A stretch of 64,000 nt of DNA, from positions 1-64,000 of the forward strand of contig BLJB01000199.1 of the NCBI GenBank assembly GCA_013423325.1, in the 5' to 3' direction. Both the position numbers and the translations under genes were made by a program. A model generated the notes under the pieces. It was not told the DNA's origin, made no database searches, and saw only the letters and a list, made by a program, of their open reading frames with translations. Positions 1 through 10,997 of this stretch are shown one piece after another. Positions within the stretch are counted from its first letter, which is position 1, and each line of letters opens with the position of its first letter. This DNA is from Usnea hakonensis (lineage: Eukaryota > Ascomycota > Lecanoromycetes > Lecanorales > Parmeliaceae).

Positions 1-62
1 TATAGCCTCATTTGAACCAGTTTAGGCATTTTGAACCAACGGTTCAACCGTTGGGAACCTTG
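1..62. mobile_element. Right end of a hAT-type MITE copy
   Basis: Bases 1-57 nearly match 2245-2301, the right arm of the complete element at 1954-2306, including the near-palindrome around CCAACGGTTCAACCGTTGG. The terminal bases read GGGAACCTTG here and GGGAACACTG in the complete copy. The left end lies outside the window, so the target duplication (which would be GTGACAGT at 63-70) cannot be checked. Confidence 0.7.
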
Positions 63-255
63 GTGACAGTTGTTACACAGTCCAAGCTCGAAGCCTTGGC
101 AGAAGTCTTGTGGAAGACCCAACACTTCGTTCGTGTTTCTATCAGGGTGCATCTTTTGCACTTTTCATGTTTGACGGACAGTCGAATAAGTAGTCAGTCT
201 TTGGCTGACGTAAATTTGATTCAAGGTTGAGAATGGAAATAGGAAACATATGTAC

Positions 256-858
256 CGGGTGAATCGTTCGTGCTCCCAGGTATCATCTTTTGGGATCTCC
301 ATGGCACCTGAGTCGTCAAGAACACGGTGGATAATCTTATGCTGAAAGTCTTTGAACTGAGACAGCTTTTCCTTGAGATAAAGCGGTTTGGTATCCATCT
401 GGAAGGTCGTGGCGGACTCGAGAACAACGAAATAGTCGACCTCATTATCAAGCTCATTGAGACGAAGCTCAAGGAAGTCTAGCTCAGTGTTGATGAGAAA
501 CATGTCATAGACTTTCCGATGCTGATCTCGAGTAGCGTAAGGGTCCCATCGACGTCTCTGACAAAAATCCCGGGGCCTCGCGTAATGGTAGGAAACCATA
601 TTTACCATCCTCAGTCAGTGCGTCATGCGGGCCAGTATAAGGTGGGCTTGGCTGCCACTCTTCTGATCGAAAAAAATGGCTGACTAGGAGCCATACGAGT
701 ATTGCAAATAATGTGAATGGTACAAGCCATTTGAGCCGTGGATGTCCCAAAAGTTTCATCCTTCGGGCATGAGAGTCCTGGTGTTTGGGCAGGTCAAAAG
801 GTTGCAGGGAGGAAGGATCGAGGCTGGAAAGGCGCTGTCGGGGGGCTTGGGAGAACAT
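256..858 (-). pseudogene. GT17-type N-acetylglucosaminyltransferase remnant
   Basis: The N-terminal half of a GT17-family (beta-1,4-mannosyl-glycoprotein GlcNAc-transferase-like) protein is recognisable. From ATG 858 there is a cytoplasmic tail and a hydrophobic signal-anchor (LKWLVPFTLFAILVWLL), expected for a Golgi type II enzyme. The frame is then lost around 560-600: one frame runs to a stop at 505, while the family-like stretch (RKVYDMFLINTELDFLELRL, then VDYFVVLESATTFQM and DTWEHERFTR) continues in another frame. The only GT-AG pair that could reconcile them would be an intron of about 29 nt, which is too short. After HERFTR a GTACAT donor-like site at 255 appears, but no following exon with the family's catalytic DVDE-type region is found before the hAT element at 1-62. 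I read it as a truncated, frameshifted pseudogene. An assembly error plus a gene continuing beyond the window is the alternative. Confidence 0.6.
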
Positions 859-1690
859 GCTACACTATGGTACGATAGATTTGCAGTCTTTACTTGGAAG
901 CTCTCACACTTAGGGACATTCGGCCCTCAAGGCTGACACGATGCTGCTATCGATGCTTCACAGAGAAAAGAGAGAGGTTCGTAGCCAAAAATGGAGGAAA
1001 AGGGTGAGTCAATGAAATGAGTGAATGAGACCCGAGCATTCAGTCGTAAGCAGGCAACGCGGGTGACAGAAATATTAGCACACCTCGTCAAAAATCTATG
1101 GCTACATAATTGGACTATACACTCTACAAAATGGTGACAAACTTTCATTTTTTTATGTAAATATCATCTATAGTAGACAAAGTATTATTTCACCGACTTT
1201 TATATTTTTGAAAGTAATAAGATTGTATGAATTATGGAATTTTGTTCATATTCTATCTAGGGAGAGGATTCTTAAGCGCTTGGGCAGAAACGACATCCAA
1301 AGAGAGCGGGTTATTCATAAATGCCTCAGGTACTTAAAAGGCAGGTATCTTAGCTGGACCCCCACAACATTAGGTACTGCCTTCAGCTGCCTCACTGTAA
1401 CCTCATCTTGTGTGGGACTTGCGAGGAACTTATCCCTTCCCGTGATCAAGTGAACAAAACCTTCACCTTTCTCTCATTCTCTGACTATTCGCTCATAAGT
1501 CCACCAACTCCAGTCGACTTTGAACCGAGAGAAATGCACATACTATTTTGCACCAGAGTACTATCTTTAACCACTCGAGCCCCCTCAGCTATCCTGCACA
1601 GCGAGGTGCATAACGGGCGACGCTAACGTGTACAGGAAGGCCTGGATTAGTCCACGGACATATTTTTTTGGCTTCATATATTAATTAATA
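859..1690. other. Intergenic, no gene seen
   Basis: Short open frames (for example 927-1148 on minus, 1208-1453 on plus) show no family motif, no signal peptide and no splice-consistent extension. AT-rich stretches near 1140-1210. Confidence 0.5.
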
Positions 1691-2469
1691 GGGTTATTCA
1701 GAGTAGATTTTTTTCATGGATTCAGATCCATAGATTCGCTCGGTTTGTTTACCATTCCATGAATCCGCCTTCGTATTGCTACTATACCTCGTATAAGTCG
1801 AAAGCGTAAGCTGTAGAGGGATCTCTTTCAGTTATTCGCCATTAAGGGTGGCCTGAGTAGGCTGGGTAGCTTAGGAGTCCATTACCGTTATCCAAGGAGG
1901 TAGAGGAGGCCATGTAGCCTTAAGAAGACGCGTAAATCGTACATTCCATTAACCAGGGTTCCCAATGGTTGAACCACGAACCGGCTAACTAATAGTTGAA
2001 CCAGTCCATTTTGGTAGTTGGTTAGTTGGTTCCTAGTATGGTGAACTGGTTCAACTAATAGTCCAGATTTCCTCGAGATTTATTAGCGCTAAGGGTCTTT
2101 GGGTTAGCGCCTTTCTAAGACGCTAACGCGAAGAGGCTTAGCGCAAAAATTGGTATACTACGATTTTTAGGCTTGAACCAGCAGTTGAACCGTTTAACTA
2201 CTGGTTCAACGGTTTGTACTTTTCAACCGACTACGAACCGTGTATATAGCCTCATTTGAACCAGTTCAGGTATTTTGAACCAACGGTTCAACCGTTGGGA
2301 ACACTGCCATTAACCCAATCCACGAGAAATCGGTGGATTCATACCTGCATACACTCAAGAGGTCGGGCAGGTTTTCCGTGGATTCGCTTATGGATTGGGA
2401 TTCGGATGGATTCGGGCTAAAATTTGATTTGCGCTGAATCCACGAAAAAAAATCTACTCTGAATACCCC
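1691..2469. mobile_element. Tc1/mariner-type MITE (interrupted)
   Basis: Terminal inverted repeats of about 35 bp: GGGTTATTCAGAGTAGATTT at 1691 and its counterpart ending CTACTCTGAATACCCC at 2469. TA dinucleotides flank both ends (1689-1690 and 2470-2471), as expected for Tc1/mariner insertion. The interior has no transposase. It is interrupted by the hAT-type element at 1954-2306; without that insertion and its target duplication the element is about 418 bp. Confidence 0.75.
1954..2306. mobile_element. hAT-type MITE nested in the TA-flanked MITE
   Basis: 353 bp element starting CAGGGTTCCCAATGGTTGAACC and ending with the inverted counterpart (GGTTCAACCGTTGGGAACACTG). It is bounded by a perfect 8-bp target-site duplication CCATTAAC at 1946-1953 and 2307-2314. 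CAG(G/T)G termini and 8-bp duplications are hAT hallmarks. It is non-coding and rich in GGTTCAAC/GTTGAACC motifs in both orientations. A second copy ends at position 62. Confidence 0.85.
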
Positions 2470-2471
2470 TA

Positions 2472-3160
2472 TTATCGCCACATTGGCAAGTCGAGCCTAG
2501 AAGCAGCCAGGGTATACTCGAGGGTGTTTGGCGCGTTTTGCCTTTGGCATGCATCTCTCCACCCGTCTTGTAACTTTGGTATGGAAACATGTCCTTTTTC
2601 CATACAATCATACCGATCGTTTGCCTTTGCTCTCTCTACACCCTTCTGTCCGTGTCTGGGAGATAGCTTGAGGACTTGTGTCTTATAGCTAGTCGAGGTC
2701 CCCAAAGCGACCTATGCACGCGAGATACAGAGGCTCCTATCATCCTAATGTCCAATTACACAATCAGAGACAAGCAATGTCCTGTCTCCGCAGATTGTAC
2801 AAGATTCATCCTCCCTAGAGCATTGTGCCTTCGATACTGGTGATGCTGCTTGCCCGTACGGTGACTGGCAACTGATTCAGCAGCAATATCATGTCTTTTG
2901 GCCCTTTGTTGTTCCTATGGGCTCTATGCCAGGGAACATAGACATCCCTAGTCCGTATTCGCTGAGGAAAATGAGGATATTCCAATGTCGTATGGCCATT
3001 AGAATGTGTTATCAGCTCGAAAATTTCCTAGCACTATTCGTATGACTGCGGTATATTCGAGCAGCATCAATTCTTCTACGTGATCTACATTGGGTTGTAC
3101 AATCTCCCTCGTAACCAGGTTTTCTTAGTCTCGCTCCTAACAACGGGCTATGAGCGAGTC
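2472..3160. other. Intergenic, no gene seen
   Basis: Open frames at 2417-2705 (minus) and 3080-3265 (plus) carry no recognisable motif. The latter overlaps the tail of the CAP59-like pseudogene antisense. Confidence 0.5.
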
Positions 3161-4501
3161 TCAGACATGTGCCCACCCATTGTAGATCAGCACTTGCATC
3201 TCATTAATCAAGCAGTGCGCTGCGGCCTCGCGACGATTGTGGTCCTCCTTCGCCCATTTCTGTAGCCTCTTGCGGACGACCCACTCTTTGAACCACACCG
3301 TAGTGACCCAACGTCGGATGCGGTTCCCCTAGAGACCGGTGAACCGGTCGTAGAGCGCAGGCCAGGGCTGCGCGGAGTGCACGGCCGCGTAGGCGCTGGG
3401 GTCGTACCCGACGCGGACATTGGGGTTCAGCCAGACTCCGTCGCGGGCACTTTGAAGGTTATCGGCGTGGATGAGACAGCATTCGGAGCCTTCGAGGTGA
3501 TGGGTCGCGACGCGAGCGAATCGGAGATGCCGCGGAACCGAAGTGGGTGGGCTTGGTAGAAGGGGGAAGAGTCAAAGACCACTGGAAAAACGGAATTTCA
3601 AAACTTAGAATCGAGATCCCCCGGCGATGTTGAAGGGTGACAATACTTACCCATTCCGTTCCAACAGCTCCGCACAGGTACCGGTCGATGTGATATCATG
3701 GCACGCCTCGATGCTCGTGATCTAAAGTAGGGGTAGGTCATCATCAAACGTTCGTGGCCTTCAATATCCCTCAGCGCGAACGTGTCATAGAAGTTTGGCG
3801 GTTTCGAAAAGTCCAGGGAACATGCGGCAGCATACTGCCCTTGGTTTGTGGCCAGTAAGGTCCAAACGTCCTGCATCTAGTCTTCCAACTTAGCTTTCTC
3901 TTGCGCAACAAATGGTGAGGACGGGAATCTCTACCGTGAAGGCGACGTCGTTCAGGAAGAGTATCTTTTCGAAGGTGGTGCCGTTGGCAGCTAGTTCAGT
4001 AAGAGGCTCCAGAGTCTTGTTGCGCAGTCTCGATAGATAAGGTATCCTTCGAAGCTCTGTCTGTCCTCTAGGTGTTTTGACCCAACCTTCGCCGTCTGGA
4101 GGGCGACCGATGTCGTCTTGATGCGTGGTCTCGTCGAGAATGATGCGATGGCGAATACCACGGGCAACCAAGACGCTTTCCAGCTGTCTCAGTACCTGTT
4201 TCGACTCATCCCAGCTTCCGCTCTCATATATCGAGATGAATATCCTGTCGGCTCCTAGCTCCTTCGTGAGATCCAAAACCGCGCCGTTCCAATTGCTTTG
4301 CAGAATCGCGGCGCTGTTCCAGAATATACTGGCTATATATATCGAGGGTGGGGGCACATTAATGGTGTCATCTACTCCGTCTCCAGAATGATAGGTACCG
4401 GCCCATGATAGCCTCATAAAGTCGATGGCGAGGACTACCCCCAAAAGCATAAGGGTGCCTCTCCAGAGCCATCTCTGGGATGTCCTCTGGAACGAAGACA
4501 T
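3161..4501 (-). pseudogene. CAP59/CMT1-family alpha-1,3-mannosyltransferase, disabled
   Basis: The full length of a CAP59_mtransfer family protein (cryptococcal CMT1/CAP59-like) can be traced. Exon 1 is 4501-3935, with an N-terminal membrane anchor (LMLLGVVLAIDFMRL) and the block ending FEKILFLNDVAFT. Exon 2 is 3876-3651 (CSLDFSKPPNFYDTFALRD, then PYFRSRASRRAM, SCWNG). Exon 3 starts at 3581 (LRFRGISDSLA). Introns 3877-3934 and 3582-3650 have good GT-AG ends. In exon 3 the frame shifts at about 3500-3515: the conserved HHLEGSECCLIHADN, GVWLNPNVRVGY block continues in the next frame. A TAG at 3329-3331 sits where tryptophan is expected (FTGL-stop-NRIRRWVTT). The family-like C-terminus (WFKEWVVRKRL, CLINEMQVL, NGWAHV) then runs to a normal stop at 3161. 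Two lesions in an otherwise well-conserved gene point to recent inactivation. Confidence 0.75.
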
Positions 4502-5503
4502 GCCCGGCTTCCTAGTCGTAATAGGAATGCATGACAGCTGGATTCAAATGAGAGTGAGAGTTCGGCTAGCTTGACGATGAATCATGTCTGCGCTGAAATA
4601 ATTCAGGGACTGAATTTCAACGATCGAAAGGGGCGATTTCAATAGTGCTGTACTGTACGCGTATTAATACAGGTAGTGGGCTTGACCTGCAACTCAACAA
4701 CGATATCACGGGCTCTACGTCTTTGTATCGATGTTTATCTTGTAAGAGGGATGTCAGGTACTAATTATTCTCATCAAGCCTGGTCCTCCGGATGCAGGAC
4801 CACAGACTGCTGGCCCCAATTTATTACCAGAACGGAGCTTCAAGTTGCTTTCCCCCAAACCAGAGAAGTATGCCATAGTCTGTGTGGTTGATTTAATTTA
4901 ATATATCAAACCGTATGGGCTCTACTGCCTATAATCAAACACCCGAGCACGAGTACAGTACTGATGCTGATATATCCTCAATTCGTTTCCATTTAGAAAC
5001 TAATTTTTTCCGTTTGTCTCAGCTATTGAATGCTCAAGTCTTATAGTCATTTCATGGGGCTGTATCTGTACACTCATGAGATCTTCGCTGGCATCGAAGT
5101 CGCCTACTGTATTCGTCAACTCCCCAACACTTTCTTACAGATAAGCATCTTGAGTCCGATTGGTTTTGACTGGCTTCTTTCTCGTTTAATCATTTTCTAC
5201 TAGTAATATGCAGGTCGTCCGAATCATGCGTCACTAATCCTACTCATCTATGAATAGACTTAGTCTCGAACTTCATGTCCCGCGAGCTTCTATGGAACTC
5301 TTATCAAGACCTCGTATACCCTTGAGAAAAGACATTGTTCACTCGAAGGTTCTCATAATCTTCTTTCTCCAGTCTTAGCTCTCGAATCGAATTCCTCAGC
5401 CTTGCCTGAAGACTTTTTCTTGCATTCGATACCCATCGCAGTGGCACATAATACTGACAAAGTGAGACGCGGCATCGTGCTATCCACTGCTCTATAGTCC
5501 AGG
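4502..5503. other. Intergenic, no gene seen
   Basis: About 1 kb between the CAP59-like pseudogene and the membrane-protein gene. No supported ORF. It should contain the promoter of the downstream gene. Confidence 0.5.
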
Positions 5504-7900
5504 ATGAATCGACGGCAGGGCATTAGAAGAGGCGGCCAGGATGCCCATGATATTCCGTTGCTGGATCAAAATCCCGTGTATGTAAAACGTGACGACATTG
5601 GCTGCACAAGCCATTGACAAATCCTCCTTCTCGTGAACATTTAGACTTCTGCTGACATCTTTTCAAGACCTCCGTCACTGTTTGAAACAAACGGTGGTAT
5701 CAGCCATGGCCATGGCTATCAACAAAAAGACCAATCTCGAGCTCAAAGACTCTTTCGTGCTCTAGGCATTTCCTTTCTCTATCATATCTACTATGAGATC
5801 AGACATCGTGGATCCTCAGTCGATGAACCAAAGAAAATTGCGATAAGGCAAGACATTTGGATGGCCTTTCTATTTGGCTCTGTTCATTTCGTACCCATCG
5901 CAGCTGTTTTCGTTCTTGTTATTCTAAATTGGAGAGGCTACTACATAGGAGGAGAATTAGCGGGAGCGGTGGGCCAAGACGATGCCAAGTTCATTGGCCT
6001 CCAATTTGCTGCCAAGTTACACGAACTGACCATAATTGCCTCTCTCACTGACATCATATTTTACTTCATCCGACACGAACTCGTGACAGATAGTGGTCTT
6101 CCCTTTGGAGCTATCATGGCCGGGTTTCAGTTCCAACAAATCAGCTATCTCTGGTCAATGGAGTTCTGGGGTGTGACACGTGCCAATTGGAGGAGGTGGC
6201 AAGACAAAACAGGTCTGATCCTTCTGATTATAATCTCCACTGGGTTGGCTTTGAGTGCTGGCCCGTCAAGCGCAACGTTGATGAGACCACGACTTGATTG
6301 GTGGCCTGCTGGAGGAAGTGATTTCTGGGTCGATATACCGCAGGATATGCTGTACTCCACCAATGCTTCCTCATCTCAGATACCAACAAATTGCATGATA
6401 GAAAGAGGTGACCCTCGCTGTCCGTCAGCGGGCTGGCAAACCTTGGCTCAAAATTACATGCTATCCTATCACTCCATACAACGAAACGGCCCTGGCGGCT
6501 ATTTACCAAACACAGTTGAAGTGCCAGGTGCTGAGGCTGTTCGAAATCTCAGGGCAATTCACAGGTCTCCCAATTTCCAGTTTAGTACTCCGATGACTGT
6601 GGCCACCGTCGGAAGCTCATCTATCGCCGACGGACTTGTGCAATTGGGTATTCTGTGGGCTTGGGCTGCCTATAATTGCAGGAGTCAATTCCATGAACGG
6701 TTTTGGTCTAGACTTGACGTCACTTACAGCGTCCTCGCTCAGCAGCCGATAGTTTCTGCTCGTTGTCTAGCTGAGTACAATATTTCAGACACTGGACTCA
6801 TTCATGTCTATGATCTGTGGGACCAGAATCACAACGATGAAGATGGCGACTTTTCGAAAATATTAGTCAACCTCACTCAAATCTTGCAAATAGGTCCCCT
6901 TTCACAAAGCTTCAATACTACCACTGCAGTTGAAGTTGTATGGGCCACAGTGCCTCAATCAAATGGTAGCGCGTTGGCCGCTTTTCTCGCAGTTACAATA
7001 CCCCAGAATAACTCCAGAGTATTTTCGTGTACACTGGACGCACGCATAAGTCCGGCTTACCTGCAGGGTACGAACCAACCTTTAAAGGTCGCAGGTTCTG
7101 ATGTTATCCACTCTACCTATGATAACAATAACACGTTTCCCCGAATTTCCATCGAGCCCGACTGGGCAAAATATCTCAACCCTATCATTTCTTCGGACAA
7201 CTCGACTGCTTTTCAAAGCATATTAGAAGCTGCTGGCCTTTGGGACACGGAGACCTATATGGATAAGAATGATTCCATATCAATCATAGAATCACTTCTC
7301 GCTCTCACCGTTGTCAACGGCCTTGCTCGCCGAGATTACGGCGTAGGGCTCTTGGGAACTCTATTGGGTGACACCGATGGTCTAGACCTCGTCAGTAACC
7401 ACAACAGGAGCGATACAGCGGACGAAGATCTGGCGTGCGAAGATTGGTGTAAACAGCTACTACCTTCAGTCAGCAATGGGATGGGCTCCGGTGGCAATTC
7501 TTTCAACATCAGTGACCGCGATAAGGGATCCGGTGTCAAATTCACGATGCAGGTACACGCCCAAGGCTGGGCCTATAGCGCCAGCGGCTCCGCGGCCAAA
7601 TTCGCCATCTTCGCACTTCTCCTCTACGTCGTCATCGCCGCAGGTCATTGGGTTTACTCCCTGAAGAAACAGGAATCCTCGAGCAGCTGGGACACCATCT
7701 CCGAGCTCGTGGCCCTGGCTATGAGGTCGGATCAATCCGACGCATTCGTCCACACCGGAGCGGGCATTTTCTCGGCTGCCTTATTCAGGAAGCCCAGTCA
7801 GGTTATTGTGAAAGATGGTCGTCTGCAGTTGGCCATTGGCGATCCTGAGGGGTCGCATGATAACGATCATATGGTAAAGCCCAACGAGTACTATGGATGA
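5504..7900 (+). CDS. Uncharacterised fungal multi-pass membrane protein
   Basis: Two exons: ATG 5504-5577 (begins MNRRQGIRRGGQD) and about 5668-7900, joined across a GTATGT...CAAG intron in phase 2; the joined product is roughly 770 aa. The long frame starts well upstream of the ATG at 5861: the exon-2 reading from 5668 (PPSLFETNGG, YQQKDQSRAQRLFRALGIS) is open and coding-like. Hydrophobic segments lie at MAFLFGSVHFVPIAAVFVLV, near IIASLTDIIFYFI, at LILLIIISTGLALSAGPSS, and one close to the C-terminus (FAIFALLLYVVIAAG). A long, probably extracytoplasmic region with many N-x-S/T sequons (NNNT, NNSR, NHNRS) separates the third and fourth. The GPSSATLM-RPRLDWW stretch after the third segment resembles a motif I recall from a common, functionally unassigned Pezizomycotina membrane protein group. 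No enzymatic motif is visible, so I assign no function. Confidence 0.75.
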
Positions 7901-8118
7901 AATGGCCTGATTTCGGCTTGTTCTCGCTTTAGCAACAATGAGTTTAGCGTAACGAAGAGTAGTTTGGGATTTTTACCGGGCTAATCGATTTTTGTCCATG
8001 AGAACCAATTGCAGTTGCTGGTCCTGCAACCTGGACATGGAGTTCCTGAGGATAGGGAGTTGAAATCTCTAGGATGAATTTGAATCTCATTAATTGGCGT
8101 ATGGCGAAGGTGCTTCTA

Positions 8119-8245
8119 CAATCAGGGGCAGTAGAAGGACAGACTCACTGAACATTCCTTACAACCCCTCCTTTCCCGGATCGACCGGAGAAACCTCATA
8201 GTCCCTCAATAAGAGCGGCACAATCTTGCTTATCTCAATTAGACT
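8119..8245 (-). pseudogene. Duplicated 3' end fragment of the adjacent P450 gene
   Basis: About 127 bp here align with 8456-8585, the last coding bases and immediate 3' flank of the P450 gene, in the same orientation and about 337 bp away. Shared blocks include CAATCAGGGGCAGTAGAAGG and AGCGGCACAATCTTGCT. The two copies differ by scattered changes, including transitions and small indels. No upstream P450 sequence is present beyond 8245, so this is a partial duplication. Confidence 0.75.
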
Positions 8246-8481
8246 AAAATCGATTATTGAGGATAGGAAGACATGTTTGAATATATCTCCGCTCTGATTA
8301 TTTATGGCTTGATGTATGTATGATAAAGTAATTTTAGTCTCCCTAATTAATTACTGTTCGAGACTAGCGTCTCCTCTCGACCTTACAGATCAATCCCGAC
8401 TGTATCACAAACCTGAAATTCTAGATTAGCGATTTGAAACACTCCTATCAAGGGTCAATCAGGGGCAGTAGAAGGATAGAC

Positions 8482-10098
8482 TTACTGAATATTCCTCACA
8501 ACCCACTCCTTCCCGGGATCGACCAGAGAAACCTTATAATCCCTCAACAACAGCGGCACAATCTTGCTCATCTCAATCAGACTGAAATTCTTCCCAATAC
8601 ACGTGCGACTGCCCGCGCCGAAATTGAAAAAACTAGCCTCCATCTCCTTTAGCTTTTCACTCCCACTCTCGATCCAGCGTTCCGGACGGAACGTTTCCGG
8701 CTCCGGAAAAACGACGGGATCGTGGTGCACGACCCACGGGTTGATACCGACAATGGTGCCGGCGGGGATGTGGTGGTTGCAGATGTGGACGCCGCCTTGC
8801 GGGACGTGGCGTTCCAGTAGGAGGCCGAGGCTAGGGTGGATGCGCATTGCTTCCTTGATAACGGCATGGAGGTAGGGGAGGTTGGTTGTGGATTCCTTGT
8901 AGCTGATCGGGTTGCTTAGTTTGCCGTCTCTTTGCGCTTGGTCGATCTCGTCGAGCAGCTTGTCCATTGTAGACGGGTTGCGCATAAGGCTATAGAGAAT
9001 GGAGCGTAGGGCGATGGCAGTTGTGTCGCTGCCAGCGATGACATTTGCAGTGCTGTGGACGATGATATCGCGGGTGCTGAATCTGGTCGGGTCGGATTCT
9101 TTCGCTGCGATCCATTTCGAGAGTTGATCCTTGCCTACTTTTCCTTTCTCTGCTCCCATTAGTTCGCCGTTGTGATCAAGTGTTCTTCGAGAGTCGATGG
9201 CTTTCAATGTGAATGTCAATATTTGATTGTGTTTCTCCATGGAGGGAAGCAACATGGGAAAAAGAGGGTTGCCAAGCAAAAATTTATGCATGTAGGGTAC
9301 TTGACCGCATTGGCCAACATAAGATTGGATGAACTGAATCATTCCCATCATACCGTCCACGTCACTGCCTCGTTCGAGGAAGCCGAGCTTTTTGTTGAAA
9401 GTGAGCTCACCAAGAACGTCAAAGGCATAGTATTGGAGCCAGGCCTGTTCGCAGTCTCAGCATACATAAAACACTGTTGAAGACTAAGATGGGTGAATTT
9501 ACTCCAAGATCGAAAAACAGGCCATTTGTTGCGAATTCGTCAAGACGCATCGTGAATAGCGTTGAGCAAGAGTCTACCGCATCCTCCATCTCCAGTAACG
9601 AAGTCATACTATAGGACCCGGCCACCAATTTCTTTTGGTCTCTGTGATAGCCTTCGTCCCTAGTAGAGAACAGGTTCATTTGTGGCCTATCCTGCCATTT
9701 CATGGAAGCAATGGGATAAAATGCCGTCTAAGATCATATATCAGCTTGACCCTGACCCTAATGGCACGTTCTTGATATACTTTGGTAAATCCATTCTTCA
9801 GTCCGTATATGATAGGTATAGCCTTCGGATCCCCGACAGAAATATGATTGGGTCCTATTCGCACCAGAGGCCCATACTGCTGGTGCAATTTGAGGTGAGT
9901 GAGATGTGCAGAGCCTCGGCGAACGTCCCATAGACGCCAGAGGCCCGTACAGGAGGCGAGTGCAGGGCCCGGGATATGCGATATGGAATGCCCATATTTG
10001 TTAGCCAGCAGGTAGTAGAGAACCAGGGCAAGACAGATCAAGAACGAGTGTGTGGTTATGAAAGCAGCGAAAGTGCTAAGGACTTCTCCTAGACCCAT
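8482..10098 (-). CDS. Cytochrome P450 monooxygenase
   Basis: Three exons, 10098-9781, 9727-9503 and 9444-8482, give a 501 aa protein, typical for a microsomal fungal P450. Introns are 9728-9780 and 9445-9502, with GTATAT/TTAG and GTAAAT/ACAG ends, and restore the frame (NGFTK-TAFYPI and FFDLG-AWLQYYAFDV). An N-terminal membrane anchor (SFLICLALVLYYLLA) is followed by HIPGPALAS. The I-helix reads AGSDTT, the K-helix EAMR (ExxR), a FRPERW motif follows, and the haem-binding loop is FGAGSRTCIGK with the cysteine ligand in FxxGxxxCxG. All catalytic landmarks are intact. The overall pattern resembles the pisatin-demethylase-like group, but the substrate cannot be told. An MFS transporter gene follows upstream in the same orientation; no biosynthetic core enzyme is nearby, so a cluster is not supported. 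Confidence 0.9.
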
Positions 10099-10997
10099 CT
10101 TGGTAAAGATGTGTTTGATAGTGGCGCCTCAATTAAGACTAAATTTTGCTATGCTGTTATGGATGTTGAAGAAGAAGTTGGATATTTATGTCGAGAGACA
10201 CAAAGTCCGGGGTGGAAGAGTCAACCCTGTCAAAAAGTGAAAAGACGTCATGGCACAGCAGCGCGGGGAGAACTCCAATGACAGGTATGTATTTATGTGC
10301 GCGTCTGTGTAATGTACTTTAGTATATCTCTACGCGAAGGGACCTCATTGGCTAGAATGGCAGTGTTATGACCCGACTCGGCCTTTGAAAGTGAAGCCCG
10401 AAATCCGAAACAATCAAACGAAAATTAAGGGATAATTATTGCTGCATGTCAACGGATGTGTGCAGGACATCAACTTCGTGTCACTGATGTGATACCTTTG
10501 ATCAGTCGATTAAAGGAGGGTGACGCCTTACATAACCCTTCTTAAGACATGTCTTATCCCCACATTCCAGCCTCCCGTTTCGCGTCTTGGGCGATTCTTC
10601 CCTTTTATGATGAATCAATTTGGGGCTGGCCCGACCCTGTTGTTTGGGCGCTCCCTTTCCTTTTTAGGATGCTGTGGAGACCCAATGGTCGACGCGAGGG
10701 TGGCAATCCTGTACCTGAGCCATTATCGGCAGCTTACTGCCTTGCCCATCTTCCGGAAAGGCATATACAGTAGTTGTAAATCATGCGCGGTATGTATTCG
10801 CAAAGCCACAAGACTGGCTGCGTCGGGTCCTAGAGACGAGGGAGTCCTTGGCAACACTTGGAGTTGGCTACTACTCTCACCTCCAGCCAACGCGGTACAT
10901 TCAAGATTTGACAATCGAAACCGTATCTGTGCTGCGCCCATCACCATCCTATCCCAATGCAAGAGCCTTATTCCATTTTCCGCCCCAAGAAAGGTTT
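10099..10997. other. Intergenic, no gene seen
   Basis: Contains the P450 promoter side and the 3' flank of the transporter. Plus-strand frames at 10520-11086 are antisense shadows of the transporter or chance. Confidence 0.5.

Noticed and set aside
541..620. Tiny intron reconciling the two GT17 frames
   Set aside because: The only GT-AG pair leaves about 29 nt, too short for a spliceosomal intron and without a branch site.
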